Notes under the pieces: model-generated
What the model was told of the DNA's origin: nothing
The model's input: the letters and a program-made list of their open reading frames with translations, nothing else
Database searches by the model: none
Position numbers and translations under genes: made by a program
In this document: positions 8,801 through 15,735 of the stretch, one piece after another
How the letters are laid out: each line of letters starts with the position of its first letter
Position numbering within the stretch: the first letter of the stretch is position 1
NCBI GenBank assembly: GCA_004323695.1
Contig: SCRU01000162.1
Coordinates: 1-57,809, forward strand
Reading direction: 5' to 3'
Length of the DNA stretch: 57,809 nt
Source of the DNA: Burkholderiaceae bacterium
Lineage (GTDB): Bacteria > Pseudomonadota > Gammaproteobacteria > Burkholderiales > Burkholderiaceae_C

Positions 8801-9741
8801 GTATCGCCTACGTATCGTCCGCCGACCTCGACGGTGATCATGTGACCGACTACATCTACGCCGGCGACCGCTTCGGCAATCTGTGGCGCTTCGACCTGAC
8901 CAGCAACAATGCTGCCAATTGGGCGGCCGGGACGTCGCCGATTTTCTCGACCCCGGGTGGCCAGCCGATCACGACCCGGGTCACGGTGACAAGCGCGCTC
9001 TCGGGCAACAACCCCGGGCGGGTAATGCTCGACTTCGGCACGGGCCAGCAACTGTCGCAGACGCTGACGAGCCCCGCCACCTATGCGAGCGGCACCCAGA
9101 CGATCTACGGCATCTGGGACTGGAACATGAGCGCGTGGAACGCGCTCGGTTCGGTGCAGTACTCAAGTCTGACCGCGCCGCAGACGATCACCACCGCGAA
9201 ACTGGTCACCCAGACCGCGACCGATGTCAATGTCACCGACAGCAATGGCAATGTCACCGGCCGCTACCGCACCGTGACGCAGAACAAGATCTGCTGGGCC
9301 GGCTCCGCGACCTGCATTCCGGGCACCAGCAACACGAAGTTCGGCTGGCAGCTGAACTTGCCCGATAGCGGCGAGCAGATCATCTACAGCCCGACCACCG
9401 CGTATGGCCTGTTCATCGTCAACACGACCATTCCGGCGGCGAACCAGGCGCTGTCGTGCAGCAACCTGCCGCCGACCGGCTACACGATGGCGATCGCCGC
9501 CGACACCGGCGGCGCGCCGACCAGCTCCTTTTTCGCCACCGCAACGAACAACTACGTGTCGGCGAATGGCGCGATCGTCGCCGGCATCGGTCTCAGCGCG
9601 GTCGGCACACCCTCGTTCGTGTCGGCGATGACCAAGCCTTACATGGTGAACCAGACCTCTTCCGGGGTCGGTACGGTGACGCAGGTTAACGCAGGTGCGG
9701 CCGGCACTGGACAACGGCTGAACTGGATCAAGTTACGTTGA
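5821..9741 (+). CDS. pilY1: PilY1-type pilus tip adhesin with lectin-like N-terminus
   Basis: A 1306-residue secreted protein with a signal peptide (residues 1-28, ending ARA). Residues 30-535 look like an L-type lectin-like domain: SGADGITFFLADGS at about 154, GGSLGY at 182, GAYLAVGIDEYGNF at 203 and RFGFSAGTGGGSNVHEITCF at 514. A Thr-rich stretch (about 219-350) is inserted inside that domain. Residues 700-1100 match the PilC/PilY1 beta-propeller (VLGDVVDSSPTWVG, VVYAGANDGFMHGF, GDIFALDITNPG). A Ca-binding loop D-x-D-x-D-x-x-x-D is at 1002-1010. PilY1 sits at the pilus tip and supports adhesion and pilus extension. Neighbours are pilX (12 bases before) and pilE (16 bases after). The usual von Willebrand A domain of Pseudomonas PilY1 is not evident. 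Confidence 0.9.
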   Translation: MSHDRRFRVALLAPFLAVCALLAPAARAQLVVSDTLTGAASSYNWASVNGACLTAGSASASAASTIPPCVGLSYYSGKTQVGGVTGRIAPTADPVGQGALRLTNGDTGTGSNGNNQTGAVISNFTFPSDQGVQVTFSTVTYGGNAFGNSAGQSSGADGITFFLADGSVLVPGTSTPATGAYGGSLGYSCSNNKPYPGTEGLPGAYLAVGIDEYGNFVNGATVTQTTTTTVSTTSTATTQTGYIVTDNSRTPTTNPPTWYVSTPATVAVGTTTGSPTTTTATVTNTAPNPTTTTTTGTPFSTPANTVITGSLKSSGSGSSTIYYAKGIYTSAGTSTPSTTVATSYAITNYGDNTASSDPTNPGPHPSRISVRGSGNVNLAWLRLNYPTLFPSSMSNSAIQTALQNTCATGYPYNNTGSPVTINGQTAPAGGYYPVAVADYSLLGTSQLPAGTTIYNQEAKNSPLRGTAVPITYALSITQNGLLNMSYSYNGGTAIPVITNQSISASNGTVPANLRFGFSAGTGGGSNVHEITCFKAAQLNAASTSAGVNVQQSARVEEGTQVYLAYYHPTNWWGQLTATTLTYDPLTDTVSLPTGPGSANWDASCVLTGGNCNATGHSTTAQPTGTGAAGAGTRQMMTWQYNSSTASGTGVPFQWNSLTAAQQGLLSADTAVNASSNADRLGWLRGDRGNEIGGSGSDAVFRARNGVLGDVVDSSPTWVGPPSLPYKGPWRDALYPTTTMPEGTSYTTFASTNATRTNVVYAGANDGFMHGFRAGAYLANGQFDTTGSIAPNDGQELIGYMPSSALATILDSNTNLDFSSPSYAHALSVDATPGTGDLYYNGAWHTWLAGGMAGGGNATGPIGDNTTNATGGDIFALDITNPGNFSEANAASVVIGDWGPNGSPMPCATSPSTSCSAALLSNLGNTYGTPIIRRLHDGNWGVIFGNGLNSPTGTAGIYIMEVSATGAITFRFLDTGYGPSQDPLRVAPNPGSKNGIAYVSSADLDGDHVTDYIYAGDRFGNLWRFDLTSNNAANWAAGTSPIFSTPGGQPITTRVTVTSALSGNNPGRVMLDFGTGQQLSQTLTSPATYASGTQTIYGIWDWNMSAWNALGSVQYSSLTAPQTITTAKLVTQTATDVNVTDSNGNVTGRYRTVTQNKICWAGSATCIPGTSNTKFGWQLNLPDSGEQIIYSPTTAYGLFIVNTTIPAANQALSCSNLPPTGYTMAIAADTGGAPTSSFFATATNNYVSANGAIVAGIGLSAVGTPSFVSAMTKPYMVNQTSSGVGTVTQVNAGAAGTGQRLNWIKLR

Positions 9742-9757
9742 TCTACCGGAGACCTTC

Positions 9758-10231
9758 ATGAGTCATGCCCGTATCCCCGCATTCCATCAACGCGGCTTCA
9801 CGCTGATCGAGCTGATGATCGTCGTGGTGGTGATCACGATCCTCACCGCGATCGCCCTGCCGTCGTACCAGAGCTACGTGATGAAGTCGCGCCGCACCGA
9901 CGCGAAGAACGGGCTGCTTGACCTGGCGGCCCGCGAGGAGCGCTACTTCAGCGTGAACAACACCTATACCAACGTTCCGGCAAACCTCGGGTACGGCGCG
10001 GCCAGCACTTTTCCGCTCCCGATCAATGCATCGGGGGACAGTTACTACAGTCTGAACGTGACCTCGGTTACCGCGGCGTCCGGCTCCGGCGCAACGGCCG
10101 TGCCGCCCGGCTTCACCGCGCAGGCGGTGCCGACCGGCACGCAGGCTGCCGACACGACCTGTGCGACCTACCAGATCGACCAGCTCGGCACGCAGACGAA
10201 CTCGAGTGGCGTCACGTCCGGCTGCTGGTAG
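9758..10231 (+). CDS. pilE: type IV pilin PilE-like minor pilin
   Basis: A 157-residue pilin. A 13-residue leader ends HQRG and is followed by FTLIELMIVVVVITILTAIALPSYQSYV with Glu5, then RRTDAKNGLLDLAAREERYFSVNNTYT, the standard PilE/ComP pattern. A Cys pair near the C-terminus (TTCATY and SGCW) forms the D-loop of the pilin fold. As the last gene of the cluster it corresponds to PilE of the fimU-pilVWXY1Y2E operon of Pseudomonas, a minor pilin rather than the major subunit. No pilY2 gene lies between pilY1 and it. A GGAGACC ribosome site precedes the ATG. Confidence 0.9.
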   Translation: MSHARIPAFHQRGFTLIELMIVVVVITILTAIALPSYQSYVMKSRRTDAKNGLLDLAAREERYFSVNNTYTNVPANLGYGAASTFPLPINASGDSYYSLNVTSVTAASGSGATAVPPGFTAQAVPTGTQAADTTCATYQIDQLGTQTNSSGVTSGCW

Positions 10232-10250
10232 CCGAAGCACGGCGGCCGTG

Positions 10251-10616
10251 TCAGCGAATCGCGAAGGCGAGAGCAACCGCGACCACGGCCAGCACCCCCA
10301 GCCCCACAATAAACACCACTTCGGCGCGGCTCTCCAGCCGGCCGTTGGCGTGACCCGCGCGGATCGACATGAAGGACAGCAGGCTGCTGACCAGAAACAC
10401 GACGGCGTCGCAGGCCAGCAGCTTGTCGATCACCATGAACGCGTCGCCGCCGTGGCCCAGGTGGCCGATGGACAGCACCGTCATGCACACGCCCACCATC
10501 GTCGCCGAGGTGGGCAGGATGTGCGTGGACAGCCCGCCCAGCGGCGAGCGCAGCAGGCGCTGCACGCGCGGCGGGCCGGCGTCAGGCTGGGGCGCCTCCA
10601 GTTGGGGGCTCCTCAA
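10251..10616 (-). CDS. small inner-membrane protein of unknown function
   Basis: A 121-residue protein with three predicted membrane helices (about residues 33-52, 65-85 and 97-118). The segment LPTSATMVGVCMTVLSIGHLG is a pattern I recall from a widespread family of unannotated bacterial membrane proteins, but I can give no function. The start is a TTG overlapping the stop of the upstream gene (TTGA), which implies translational coupling; a Met further in at residue 40 would remove part of the first helix. It is the second gene of a two-gene operon with a secreted transthyretin-like protein. Confidence 0.7.
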   Translation of the reverse strand: MRSPQLEAPQPDAGPPRVQRLLRSPLGGLSTHILPTSATMVGVCMTVLSIGHLGHGGDAFMVIDKLLACDAVVFLVSSLLSFMSIRAGHANGRLESRAEVVFIVGLGVLAVVAVALAFAIR

Positions 10617-11053
10617 GCGCCGTCAGTTCCGGCCGGCCACAGGAACAGGTGCCGGGTCGGTGCATGGCCCACCATGATTTTTTGCTGCAGCATCTTGCCG
10701 TCCAGGCTGGCCTGCACCGTGTACTGGCCCGGATCCAGGCGCGCCAGCAGGAACGGCCCGCCCGCCGTGGTCTTCAGCACGGTATCGCCCTTGGCGTTGC
10801 GCACCACGACCTTCACGTTGGCGGCGTAGTCGGACTTGGCATGGTCACGGATGGCAAACTCGAGCGTGAGCGGCCAATTCGGGGCGGCGGCCTGCATGGC
10901 AGCGGCCTGTCCGTCGCCGATGCCGCCGCTCACGGTCTCGATCCCGTTCACCATGTGCGCCGGTGGCAGGCCGGCAGCCCCGGCCGATGCCATGCCGAAC
11001 AGGGCCGCGCCCAGCGCGGCCACGGTGGTAAGGCGGCGAATGTTGCTTCTCAT
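10613..11053 (-). CDS. secreted carboxypeptidase-regulatory-like domain protein
   Basis: A 146-residue exported protein. Residues 1-27 are a signal peptide (MRSNIRR, hydrophobic VAALGAALFGM, AGA). The later part (about 60-138) looks like a small transthyretin or CarboxypepD_reg-like beta sandwich: VKVVVRNAKGDTVLKTTAGGPFLLARLDPGQYTVQASLDG. Such domains are binding or structural modules of envelope proteins. The start was chosen for the signal peptide and a strong AGGAGA seven bases upstream. The stop overlaps the start of the downstream membrane-protein gene. The exact role is unknown. Confidence 0.8.
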   Translation of the reverse strand: MRSNIRRLTTVAALGAALFGMASAGAAGLPPAHMVNGIETVSGGIGDGQAAAMQAAAPNWPLTLEFAIRDHAKSDYAANVKVVVRNAKGDTVLKTTAGGPFLLARLDPGQYTVQASLDGKMLQQKIMVGHAPTRHLFLWPAGTDGA

Positions 11054-11149
11054 GTCATTTCTCCTGGAAAAAAGACAGGCGTCATCACGGATAGGTGGCG
11101 CCGGGTCCGCCTGCGGGCACCGGGCTGCCACGGCCGGGCACGCTGGCGT

Positions 11150-11215
11150 GCGGGCCGATGTCTGGAGCATGGCGAGCGCGGCTTAAACCAGACTTAAATC
11201 TGCGCATTGTTCGCC
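11150..11215 (+). repeat. imperfect direct repeat, left copy, upstream of higB
   Basis: This 66-base stretch aligns over its whole length with the segment just upstream of ampG. Both begin GCGGGCCGATGT, share GGCGAGCGCGG in the middle and end ATT-TTCGCC with one variable base. By eye about 70-75% of positions match. The two copies bracket the higBA pair. Confidence 0.7.
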
Positions 11216-11237
11216 TTGCGCATTTCGACTCAACCCA

Positions 11238-11258
11238 CTAGTCCCAATTTGGGACTAG
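11238..11258. promoter_or_regulatory. 21-bp palindrome, probable HigA operator
   Basis: A perfect inverted repeat with arms CTAGTCCCAA and TTGGGACTAG around a single central T. It overlaps a -10-like TAGAAT (11256-11261) that lies exactly six bases before the higB ATG. A toxin-antitoxin promoter repressed by its own antitoxin is expected to carry such a site. The assignment to HigA is inference from position. Confidence 0.7.
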
Positions 11259-11267
11259 AATGCATTC

Positions 11268-11579
11268 ATGCACGTTGTTTCCTACTCAACGCTGGTGAGT
11301 TTCTACAGTCAGCCGGACTACCAGGATGCCAAGGGAGCGCTCGAAGCGTGGTACGACGTGGCCCGGTGGGCCAATTGGACTTCACCCGCTGATGTGAAGG
11401 CCGTCTTCGGCAACGCCAGCATCGTGGGAAACAACCGTGTCGTGTTCAACATCAAGGGGAACGACTACAGGCTGATCGTCGCCTTCGCCTACAAGATGCG
11501 CTGGGCCTATGTGAAATTTGTGGGCACACATGCCCAATACGACTTGATCGACGCCGCGACGGTCGATCAGTCGCGCTAG
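11268..11579 (+). CDS. higB: HigB-type mRNA interferase toxin
   Basis: A 103-residue toxin of the HigB_toxin (RelE-like) family, which cleaves mRNA on the ribosome. Diagnostic segments are ALEAWYDVARWANWTSPADVKAVF, VVFNIKGNDYRLIVAFAYKMRWAYVKFVGTHAQYD. The basic and aromatic residues used for RNA binding and cleavage (RLIV, KFVGTH) are kept. It precedes its antitoxin, the reverse of most toxin-antitoxin pairs but normal for HigBA. There is no Shine-Dalgarno sequence before the ATG, and TAGAAT sits six bases upstream, so the message may be leaderless. The locus is bracketed by an imperfect direct repeat. Confidence 0.92.
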   Translation: MHVVSYSTLVSFYSQPDYQDAKGALEAWYDVARWANWTSPADVKAVFGNASIVGNNRVVFNIKGNDYRLIVAFAYKMRWAYVKFVGTHAQYDLIDAATVDQSR

Positions 11580-11610
11580 TTCTGTTTTCCGTCGTCAAAG
11601 GAGTGCACGC

Positions 11611-11985
11611 ATGGAAGTCCGAGCCATCCGCAACGAAGCCACCTACCGGGCGACGCTGGCGCAGGTGTCGGCGCTGATCGACCTCGACCCCGCGCCGGAA
11701 ACGCCCGAAGGCGAGCAACTGGAAGTTCTGGGCACGCTGGTGCAAGCCTACGAGGCCCGGCACTACCCGATCGCGCCGCCCGACCCCATCGAGGCGATCA
11801 GGTTCCATATGGACAACGCCGGCCTCGACGTGGGCGACCTCGTGCCCTACATCGGTCCGCGGCATCGTGTCTACGAGGTGCTCAACGGTACTCGCCCGCT
11901 CACCCTGCACATGATCCGCCGCCTGCTGACGCTGGGTATCCCCGCTTCATCGCTGGTGGGGCAGCCCGAGCCGGCAGCGGCCTGA
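11611..11985 (+). CDS. higA: HigA-type antitoxin, HTH regulator
   Basis: A 124-residue antitoxin with an N-terminal toxin-binding region (MEVRAIRNEATYRATLAQVSALIDLDP) and an Xre-like helix-turn-helix from about residue 60 (DPIEAIRFHMDNAGLDVGDLVPYIGPRHRVYEVLNGTRPLT). It neutralises HigB and is expected to repress the operon at the 21-bp palindrome upstream of higB. It is 31 bases downstream of higB, with an AAAGGAG ribosome site, so it should be translated better than the toxin. No anomaly was seen. Confidence 0.92.
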   Translation: MEVRAIRNEATYRATLAQVSALIDLDPAPETPEGEQLEVLGTLVQAYEARHYPIAPPDPIEAIRFHMDNAGLDVGDLVPYIGPRHRVYEVLNGTRPLTLHMIRRLLTLGIPASSLVGQPEPAAA

Positions 11986-11994
11986 TCCGCCCTT

Positions 11995-12061
11995 GCGGGC
12001 CGATGTTTGAAGCGTCGGCGAGCGCGGGCCAGACAAGACCTGAGCCCGCGTATTATTCGCC
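11995..12061 (+). repeat. imperfect direct repeat, right copy, ampG promoter region
   Basis: This is the second copy of the 66-67 base repeat. It ends three bases before the ampG ATG and contains TATTAT at the position where the left copy has CATTGT. The right copy therefore looks like the functional promoter and the left copy like a decayed duplicate. Confidence 0.7.
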
Positions 12062-12063
12062 GC

Positions 12064-13404
12064 ATGCATTCCGACCCGACGCGCGCCGGCGCAGCGCCCG
12101 CCAAGCCTTCCTGGAGCGACACGCTCAAGGTCTATCTGGAACCTCCCACGCTGCGCATGCTGCTGCTCGGGTTCTCGTCGGGGCTGCCGCTGCTGCTGGT
12201 GCTGGGCACGCTGAGCTTCTGGCTGCGCGAGGCCGGCATCGACCTGGCCACCATTGGCCACCTGAGCTGGGTCGCCCTGCCCTACGGCTTCAAGTGGGTC
12301 TGGGCGCCGCTGGTGGACCGCCTGCCGATTCCGCTCCTCACGCGCGCGCTGGGGCGCCGGCGCAGCTGGCTGCTGCTGGCGCAGACGCTGGTGGCGGCGG
12401 GGCTGGTGGGCCTGTCTTTCAGGGACCCGCGCGCCGGGCTGGAGCCGGTGGTGTGGTGCGCGCTGGCGGTGGCGTTCGGCTCGGCCACGCAGGACATTGC
12501 GCTGGACGCGTATCGCATCGAATCGGCCAGCATGGAACGCCAGGCGGCGCTGGCCGCGACCTACCAGACCGGCTACCGGCTCGCCATGATCTGGGCCGGC
12601 GCCGGCGTGCTGTGGCTGGCCGCGCGCGCCGAGGTGGGCGGCGCGGCGGGCTACCAGCAGGGCGCCTGGCACAGCGCCTACCTGGTGATGGCGGCGTCGA
12701 TGGCGCTGGGCATGGTCACCGTGCTGTTCGCGCCCGAGCCGCTGCCGCGCGTGCTGCGGCCCGCCAAAAGCGCCGGCGAGTGGCTGCGCACCGCGCTGAT
12801 CGAGCCGTTTGCCGACTTCCTGCGGCGTTACCGCTGGCAGGCCGCGCTGATCCTGGCGCTGATCGCCATCTACCGCATCAGCGACGTGGTGATGGGCATC
12901 ATGGCGAACCCGTTCTACGTGGACATGGGCTACACCAAGGACGAGGTCGCAGCGGTGACGAAGATCTTTGGCGTGATCATGACGCTGGCGGGCGCCTTCG
13001 TGGGCGGTTCGATCTCCGTGCGCTGGGGCGTGATGCGGGTGCTGATGCTGGGCGCGATCCTGAGCGCCGCGAGCAACCTGCTGTTTGCCTGGCTCGCCTC
13101 GCAGGGGCACGACCTGCGGGCGCTGATTGCGGTGATCTCGGCCGACAACCTGTCCAGCGGCATTGCGTCGGCCGCCTTCATCGCCTACCTGTCGTCGCTC
13201 ACCAACGTGAACTATTCGGCCACGCAGTACGCGCTGTTCAGTTCGATGATGCTGCTGCTGCCCAAATTTCTGGCCGGGTTTTCCGGGAACTACGTGGACG
13301 CGTTCGGCTACCCGCAGTTCTTCACCATGACCGCGCTGCTGGGACTGCCGGTGCTGCTGCTGGTCTGGCTGGCGTCAAGAGTCAAAATGGTCAACAGCCC
13401 TTGA
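12064..13404 (+). CDS. ampG: AmpG-family muropeptide permease (MFS)
   Basis: A 446-residue inner-membrane permease with about 12-14 hydrophobic helices. AmpG proteins import GlcNAc-anhydroMurNAc peptides for cell-wall recycling and so influence AmpC beta-lactamase induction. Family-like segments are LLLGFSSGLPLLLVLGTLSFWLREAGIDLATIGH near residues 34-65, PYGFKWVWAPLVDRLP, and later DVVMGIMANPFYVDMGYTKDEVAAV. The start gives a short cytoplasmic tail before the first helix. TATTAT lies seven bases before the ATG and no ribosome site is visible. It stands between two toxin-antitoxin pairs in the same orientation. AmpG is favoured over a general MFS member by the sequence pattern. Confidence 0.88.
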   Translation: MHSDPTRAGAAPAKPSWSDTLKVYLEPPTLRMLLLGFSSGLPLLLVLGTLSFWLREAGIDLATIGHLSWVALPYGFKWVWAPLVDRLPIPLLTRALGRRRSWLLLAQTLVAAGLVGLSFRDPRAGLEPVVWCALAVAFGSATQDIALDAYRIESASMERQAALAATYQTGYRLAMIWAGAGVLWLAARAEVGGAAGYQQGAWHSAYLVMAASMALGMVTVLFAPEPLPRVLRPAKSAGEWLRTALIEPFADFLRRYRWQAALILALIAIYRISDVVMGIMANPFYVDMGYTKDEVAAVTKIFGVIMTLAGAFVGGSISVRWGVMRVLMLGAILSAASNLLFAWLASQGHDLRALIAVISADNLSSGIASAAFIAYLSSLTNVNYSATQYALFSSMMLLLPKFLAGFSGNYVDAFGYPQFFTMTALLGLPVLLLVWLASRVKMVNSP

Positions 13405-13425
13405 GCTGCGGCCCCTCAAGTTATT

Positions 13426-13454
13426 TTGACGATTCGTATTCGATTGGATACAAT
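13426..13454 (+). promoter_or_regulatory. sigma-70 promoter of the second toxin-antitoxin pair
   Basis: TTGACG, a spacer of exactly 17 bases, then TACAAT: close to consensus. The predicted +1 falls on the A of the toxin ATG at 13461, which would make a leaderless message. GTAT-ATAC and GATTG-CAATC inverted repeats overlap the -10 region and may be the operator. Confidence 0.75.
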
Positions 13455-13460
13455 TCAATC

Positions 13461-13757
13461 ATGTTCACGATTCGCCGCTTGCCAGAGTTCGATGCATGGC
13501 TCAACGGCTTGCGGGACAGGGCAACGCGCATCCGATTGGCGCGGCGTCTGGACAAGGCGCAACGCGGCAACCTGGGCGATGTCCGGCCGATTGGCGATGG
13601 TGTGTTCGAAATGCGCGAGTTTTTCGGCCCGGGCTGGCGCATGTATTACATCGAGCGCGGCGGCACGATAGTCGTCATGCTGGGAGGCGGCAACAAGAGC
13701 ACCCAGCAGGCGGACATTGCCGCCGCCAAAGCGTTGGCTGCAACCATTGAGGAGTGA
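13461..13757 (+). CDS. RelE/ParE-family toxin, HigB-1-like
   Basis: A 98-residue toxin of the 'addiction module killer protein' type. It begins MFTIRRLPEFDAWLNGLRDRATRIRLARRLDKAQRGNLGDVRPIGDGVFEMREFFGPGWRMYYIE and ends with the strand-rich GGTIVVMLGGGNKSTQQADIAAAKALA, all standard for the family. It probably acts as a ribosome-dependent mRNase. It lies six bases before its antitoxin and is driven by a near-consensus promoter. A start further upstream would enter ampG, so this ATG is the only sensible one. No anomaly was seen. Confidence 0.9.
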   Translation: MFTIRRLPEFDAWLNGLRDRATRIRLARRLDKAQRGNLGDVRPIGDGVFEMREFFGPGWRMYYIERGGTIVVMLGGGNKSTQQADIAAAKALAATIEE

Positions 13758-13763
13758 TGCACC

Positions 13764-14063
13764 ATGACCAGGAAAGTGAAGATCGACGACTTGCCCGTGT
13801 TCGACATGGCGGACTATCTGGACAGCGATGAGGCCGTGGCCGAGTACCTGTCCCAAGTATTGACCGATGGCGACGATAGCGAGCTGGCGCATGCCCTGGG
13901 CCATATTGCCAAGGCGCGCGGCATGACGCAGATCGCCAAGGATGCGGGCATCGGGCGTGAGAGCCTGTACAAGGCGCTTCGCGCCAATGCGCACCCGCGC
14001 TTTGACACCATCAGCCGCGTATGCAAGGCGCTGGGCGTGAAGCTCGTGGCGCAGCCGATGTGA
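13764..14063 (+). CDS. addiction-module antidote protein, Xre-type
   Basis: A 99-residue antitoxin. The N-terminal half (MTRKVKIDDLPVFDMADYLDSDEAVAEYLSQVLTDGD) binds the toxin; the C-terminal half has a helix-turn-helix (ALGHIAKARGMTQIAKDAGIGRESLYKAL) and the ending HPRFDTISRVCKALGVKLVAQ, all typical of the HigA-2-like antidote family. It should repress its own operon. It follows the toxin by six bases with a GAGGAG ribosome site inside the toxin 3' end. The 55 bases after it, before the convergent acyl-CoA synthetase, hold no feature. Confidence 0.9.
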   Translation: MTRKVKIDDLPVFDMADYLDSDEAVAEYLSQVLTDGDDSELAHALGHIAKARGMTQIAKDAGIGRESLYKALRANAHPRFDTISRVCKALGVKLVAQPM

Positions 14064-14118
14064 CCTGCGGGTCATCGGCATGATCTGACTACTTCTTCGG
14101 CCGGGCTACGGCGCAAAT

Positions 14119-15633
14119 TCACGCCGCACGCTGTTCGTGGGTCAATATCTGTGCCAACTGCTGCTTTTGCACCTTGCCCAGCGCCGTCTTGGGCAGTGCC
14201 GGCAGCGCCTGCCAGCGGCGCGGCTGCTTGTAGCGCGCGATGCGCGTGCGCAGGAACTCGCGCAGCGTGGGCTCCCAATCCGCCAGCGCATCGGCGCCCG
14301 CAGCCTGCGGCCGCAACACCACCACGGCCACCACGATCTCGCCCCACTGCGCATCGGGCTGCCCGAGCACCGCGCACTCCGCCACGAGCGGATGGCCGGC
14401 CAGCAGGTTCTCGATTTCGGCGGGATAGATGTTCTCGCCGCCCGAGATGATCAGGTCCTTCGCGCGCCCCACGATGGTGTAGCTGCCGTCTGGCGCCTGG
14501 CGCGCGAGGTCGCCGCTGTGGAACCAGCCTTCGCCGTCGCGGGCCGGCTGGTCGGGCCAGTAGCGTTCGACCACATTGGGCGCGCGCAGCAGCAGCTCAC
14601 CCACCTCGGCGCCGGGCTGCGACCGCGCAAGCCGCACCTCGACCCCGGGCGCAGGCCAGCCGCACGAGCCCGCGTGGCTGAGGGCGTGTTCGGGCGCCAG
14701 CGCGATGGAGAACGGCCCCGTCTCGGTTGCGCCGTACACGTTGCACACGGGCACGCCGCGCGCGTGGAACGCGGCTACCAGCGCATCGGGCAGCGTGCTG
14801 GAGCCGGCCCAGACGGCGCGCAGGCACGACAGGTCGGCACCGGCCCAGCCGGGGTGTTCGATCAGCGCCTTCATGGTGGCGGGCACCTGCAGGGTCAAGG
14901 TCGGCCGATCCTGCGCGAGCGAGGCCAGCAGCGCGCCCGCATCGAAACGCTCGTGCAGCAGCACCGCGGCGCCCGCGCACAGCGCCGGCAGGGTCTGGAT
15001 GCACAGCCCGCCGACATGGAACAGCGGCAGCACGGTTGCTATCAAATCTGACTGTGTGATTTCTTGTACGGCAAGGGCTGCAGCCATATTGGCAATCAAA
15101 TTGGCCTGGGTATGCAACGCCCCGCGAGGTTGTCCGGTGGTGCCCGAGGTGTAGACCAGCAGGGCCGGCGCGGCCGGGTCCGCACGCCGCGGCGCGACGG
15201 GCAGCACACCGGGGCCCGCCAGCGTCGCCAGCGCATGCGCGGCCAGGCCGTGCTGCCGAGCCAGCGCAGCGCCGGCCCCGGACCACGCTGCGTCATACAG
15301 CAGGCAACGCGGCGTGCAGTCGGCCAGCACGGCGGACCACTCGGGCGGTGCCAGCCGATAGTTCAGCGGTACCAGGATAGCCCCCAGGCGCGCCAGCGCG
15401 AACAGCAGCACGATCTGGTCAGCCTGGTTCAGGCCCAGGTACGCCACGCGGTCGCCGGCGCGCACGCCCCACGCGTGCCACAGACGGGCCGCCGCCTGGG
15501 CTGTGCGCTGCGCCAGGCCCTGGTAGGTGAGATTGCGGCGGGCGCCCGATTCGATCGCGCGGATCGCCAGCGCGTGCGGTTGCTCGCGCTGGTGCCGGGC
15601 CAGGATGTCGTCCAGAATCAACAGGGGTTTCAT
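14119..15633 (-). CDS. AMP-dependent acyl-CoA synthetase (MenE/FadD-like)
   Basis: A 504-residue cytoplasmic ligase that activates a carboxylic acid as acyl-AMP and transfers it to CoA. Motifs in order are the P-loop VYTSGTTGQPRGALHT (about 157-172), LPLFHVGG, VYGATETG (near 302), GWFHSGDLA, GRAKDLIISGGENIYPAEIE and the C-terminal PKTALGKVQK with the catalytic Lys. The substrate cannot be read from sequence; short or medium aliphatic, or aromatic, acids are possible. It is a single gene divergent from the two-component system with 102 bases between them. TAAAGT lies seven bases before the ATG and no ribosome site is evident. Confidence 0.9.
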   Translation of the reverse strand: MKPLLILDDILARHQREQPHALAIRAIESGARRNLTYQGLAQRTAQAAARLWHAWGVRAGDRVAYLGLNQADQIVLLFALARLGAILVPLNYRLAPPEWSAVLADCTPRCLLYDAAWSGAGAALARQHGLAAHALATLAGPGVLPVAPRRADPAAPALLVYTSGTTGQPRGALHTQANLIANMAAALAVQEITQSDLIATVLPLFHVGGLCIQTLPALCAGAAVLLHERFDAGALLASLAQDRPTLTLQVPATMKALIEHPGWAGADLSCLRAVWAGSSTLPDALVAAFHARGVPVCNVYGATETGPFSIALAPEHALSHAGSCGWPAPGVEVRLARSQPGAEVGELLLRAPNVVERYWPDQPARDGEGWFHSGDLARQAPDGSYTIVGRAKDLIISGGENIYPAEIENLLAGHPLVAECAVLGQPDAQWGEIVVAVVVLRPQAAGADALADWEPTLREFLRTRIARYKQPRRWQALPALPKTALGKVQKQQLAQILTHEQRAA

Positions 15634-15735
15634 TTACTTTACTTTACCGCCGCTTCAAAGGGTCGTGATCGGGTGCCCGCACGATGGCGGAATTGTCCGG
15701 GGCCCTGCTGCCCGGCACACGACTAAACTGCCATC

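Noticed and set aside
15037-15110. GCTATCAAATCTG and CAATCAAATTGGCC inside the acyl-CoA synthetase gene, resembling parts of the dispersed intergenic repeat.
   Set aside because: The encoded residues fit the normal protein at this place and the core of the repeat is missing.
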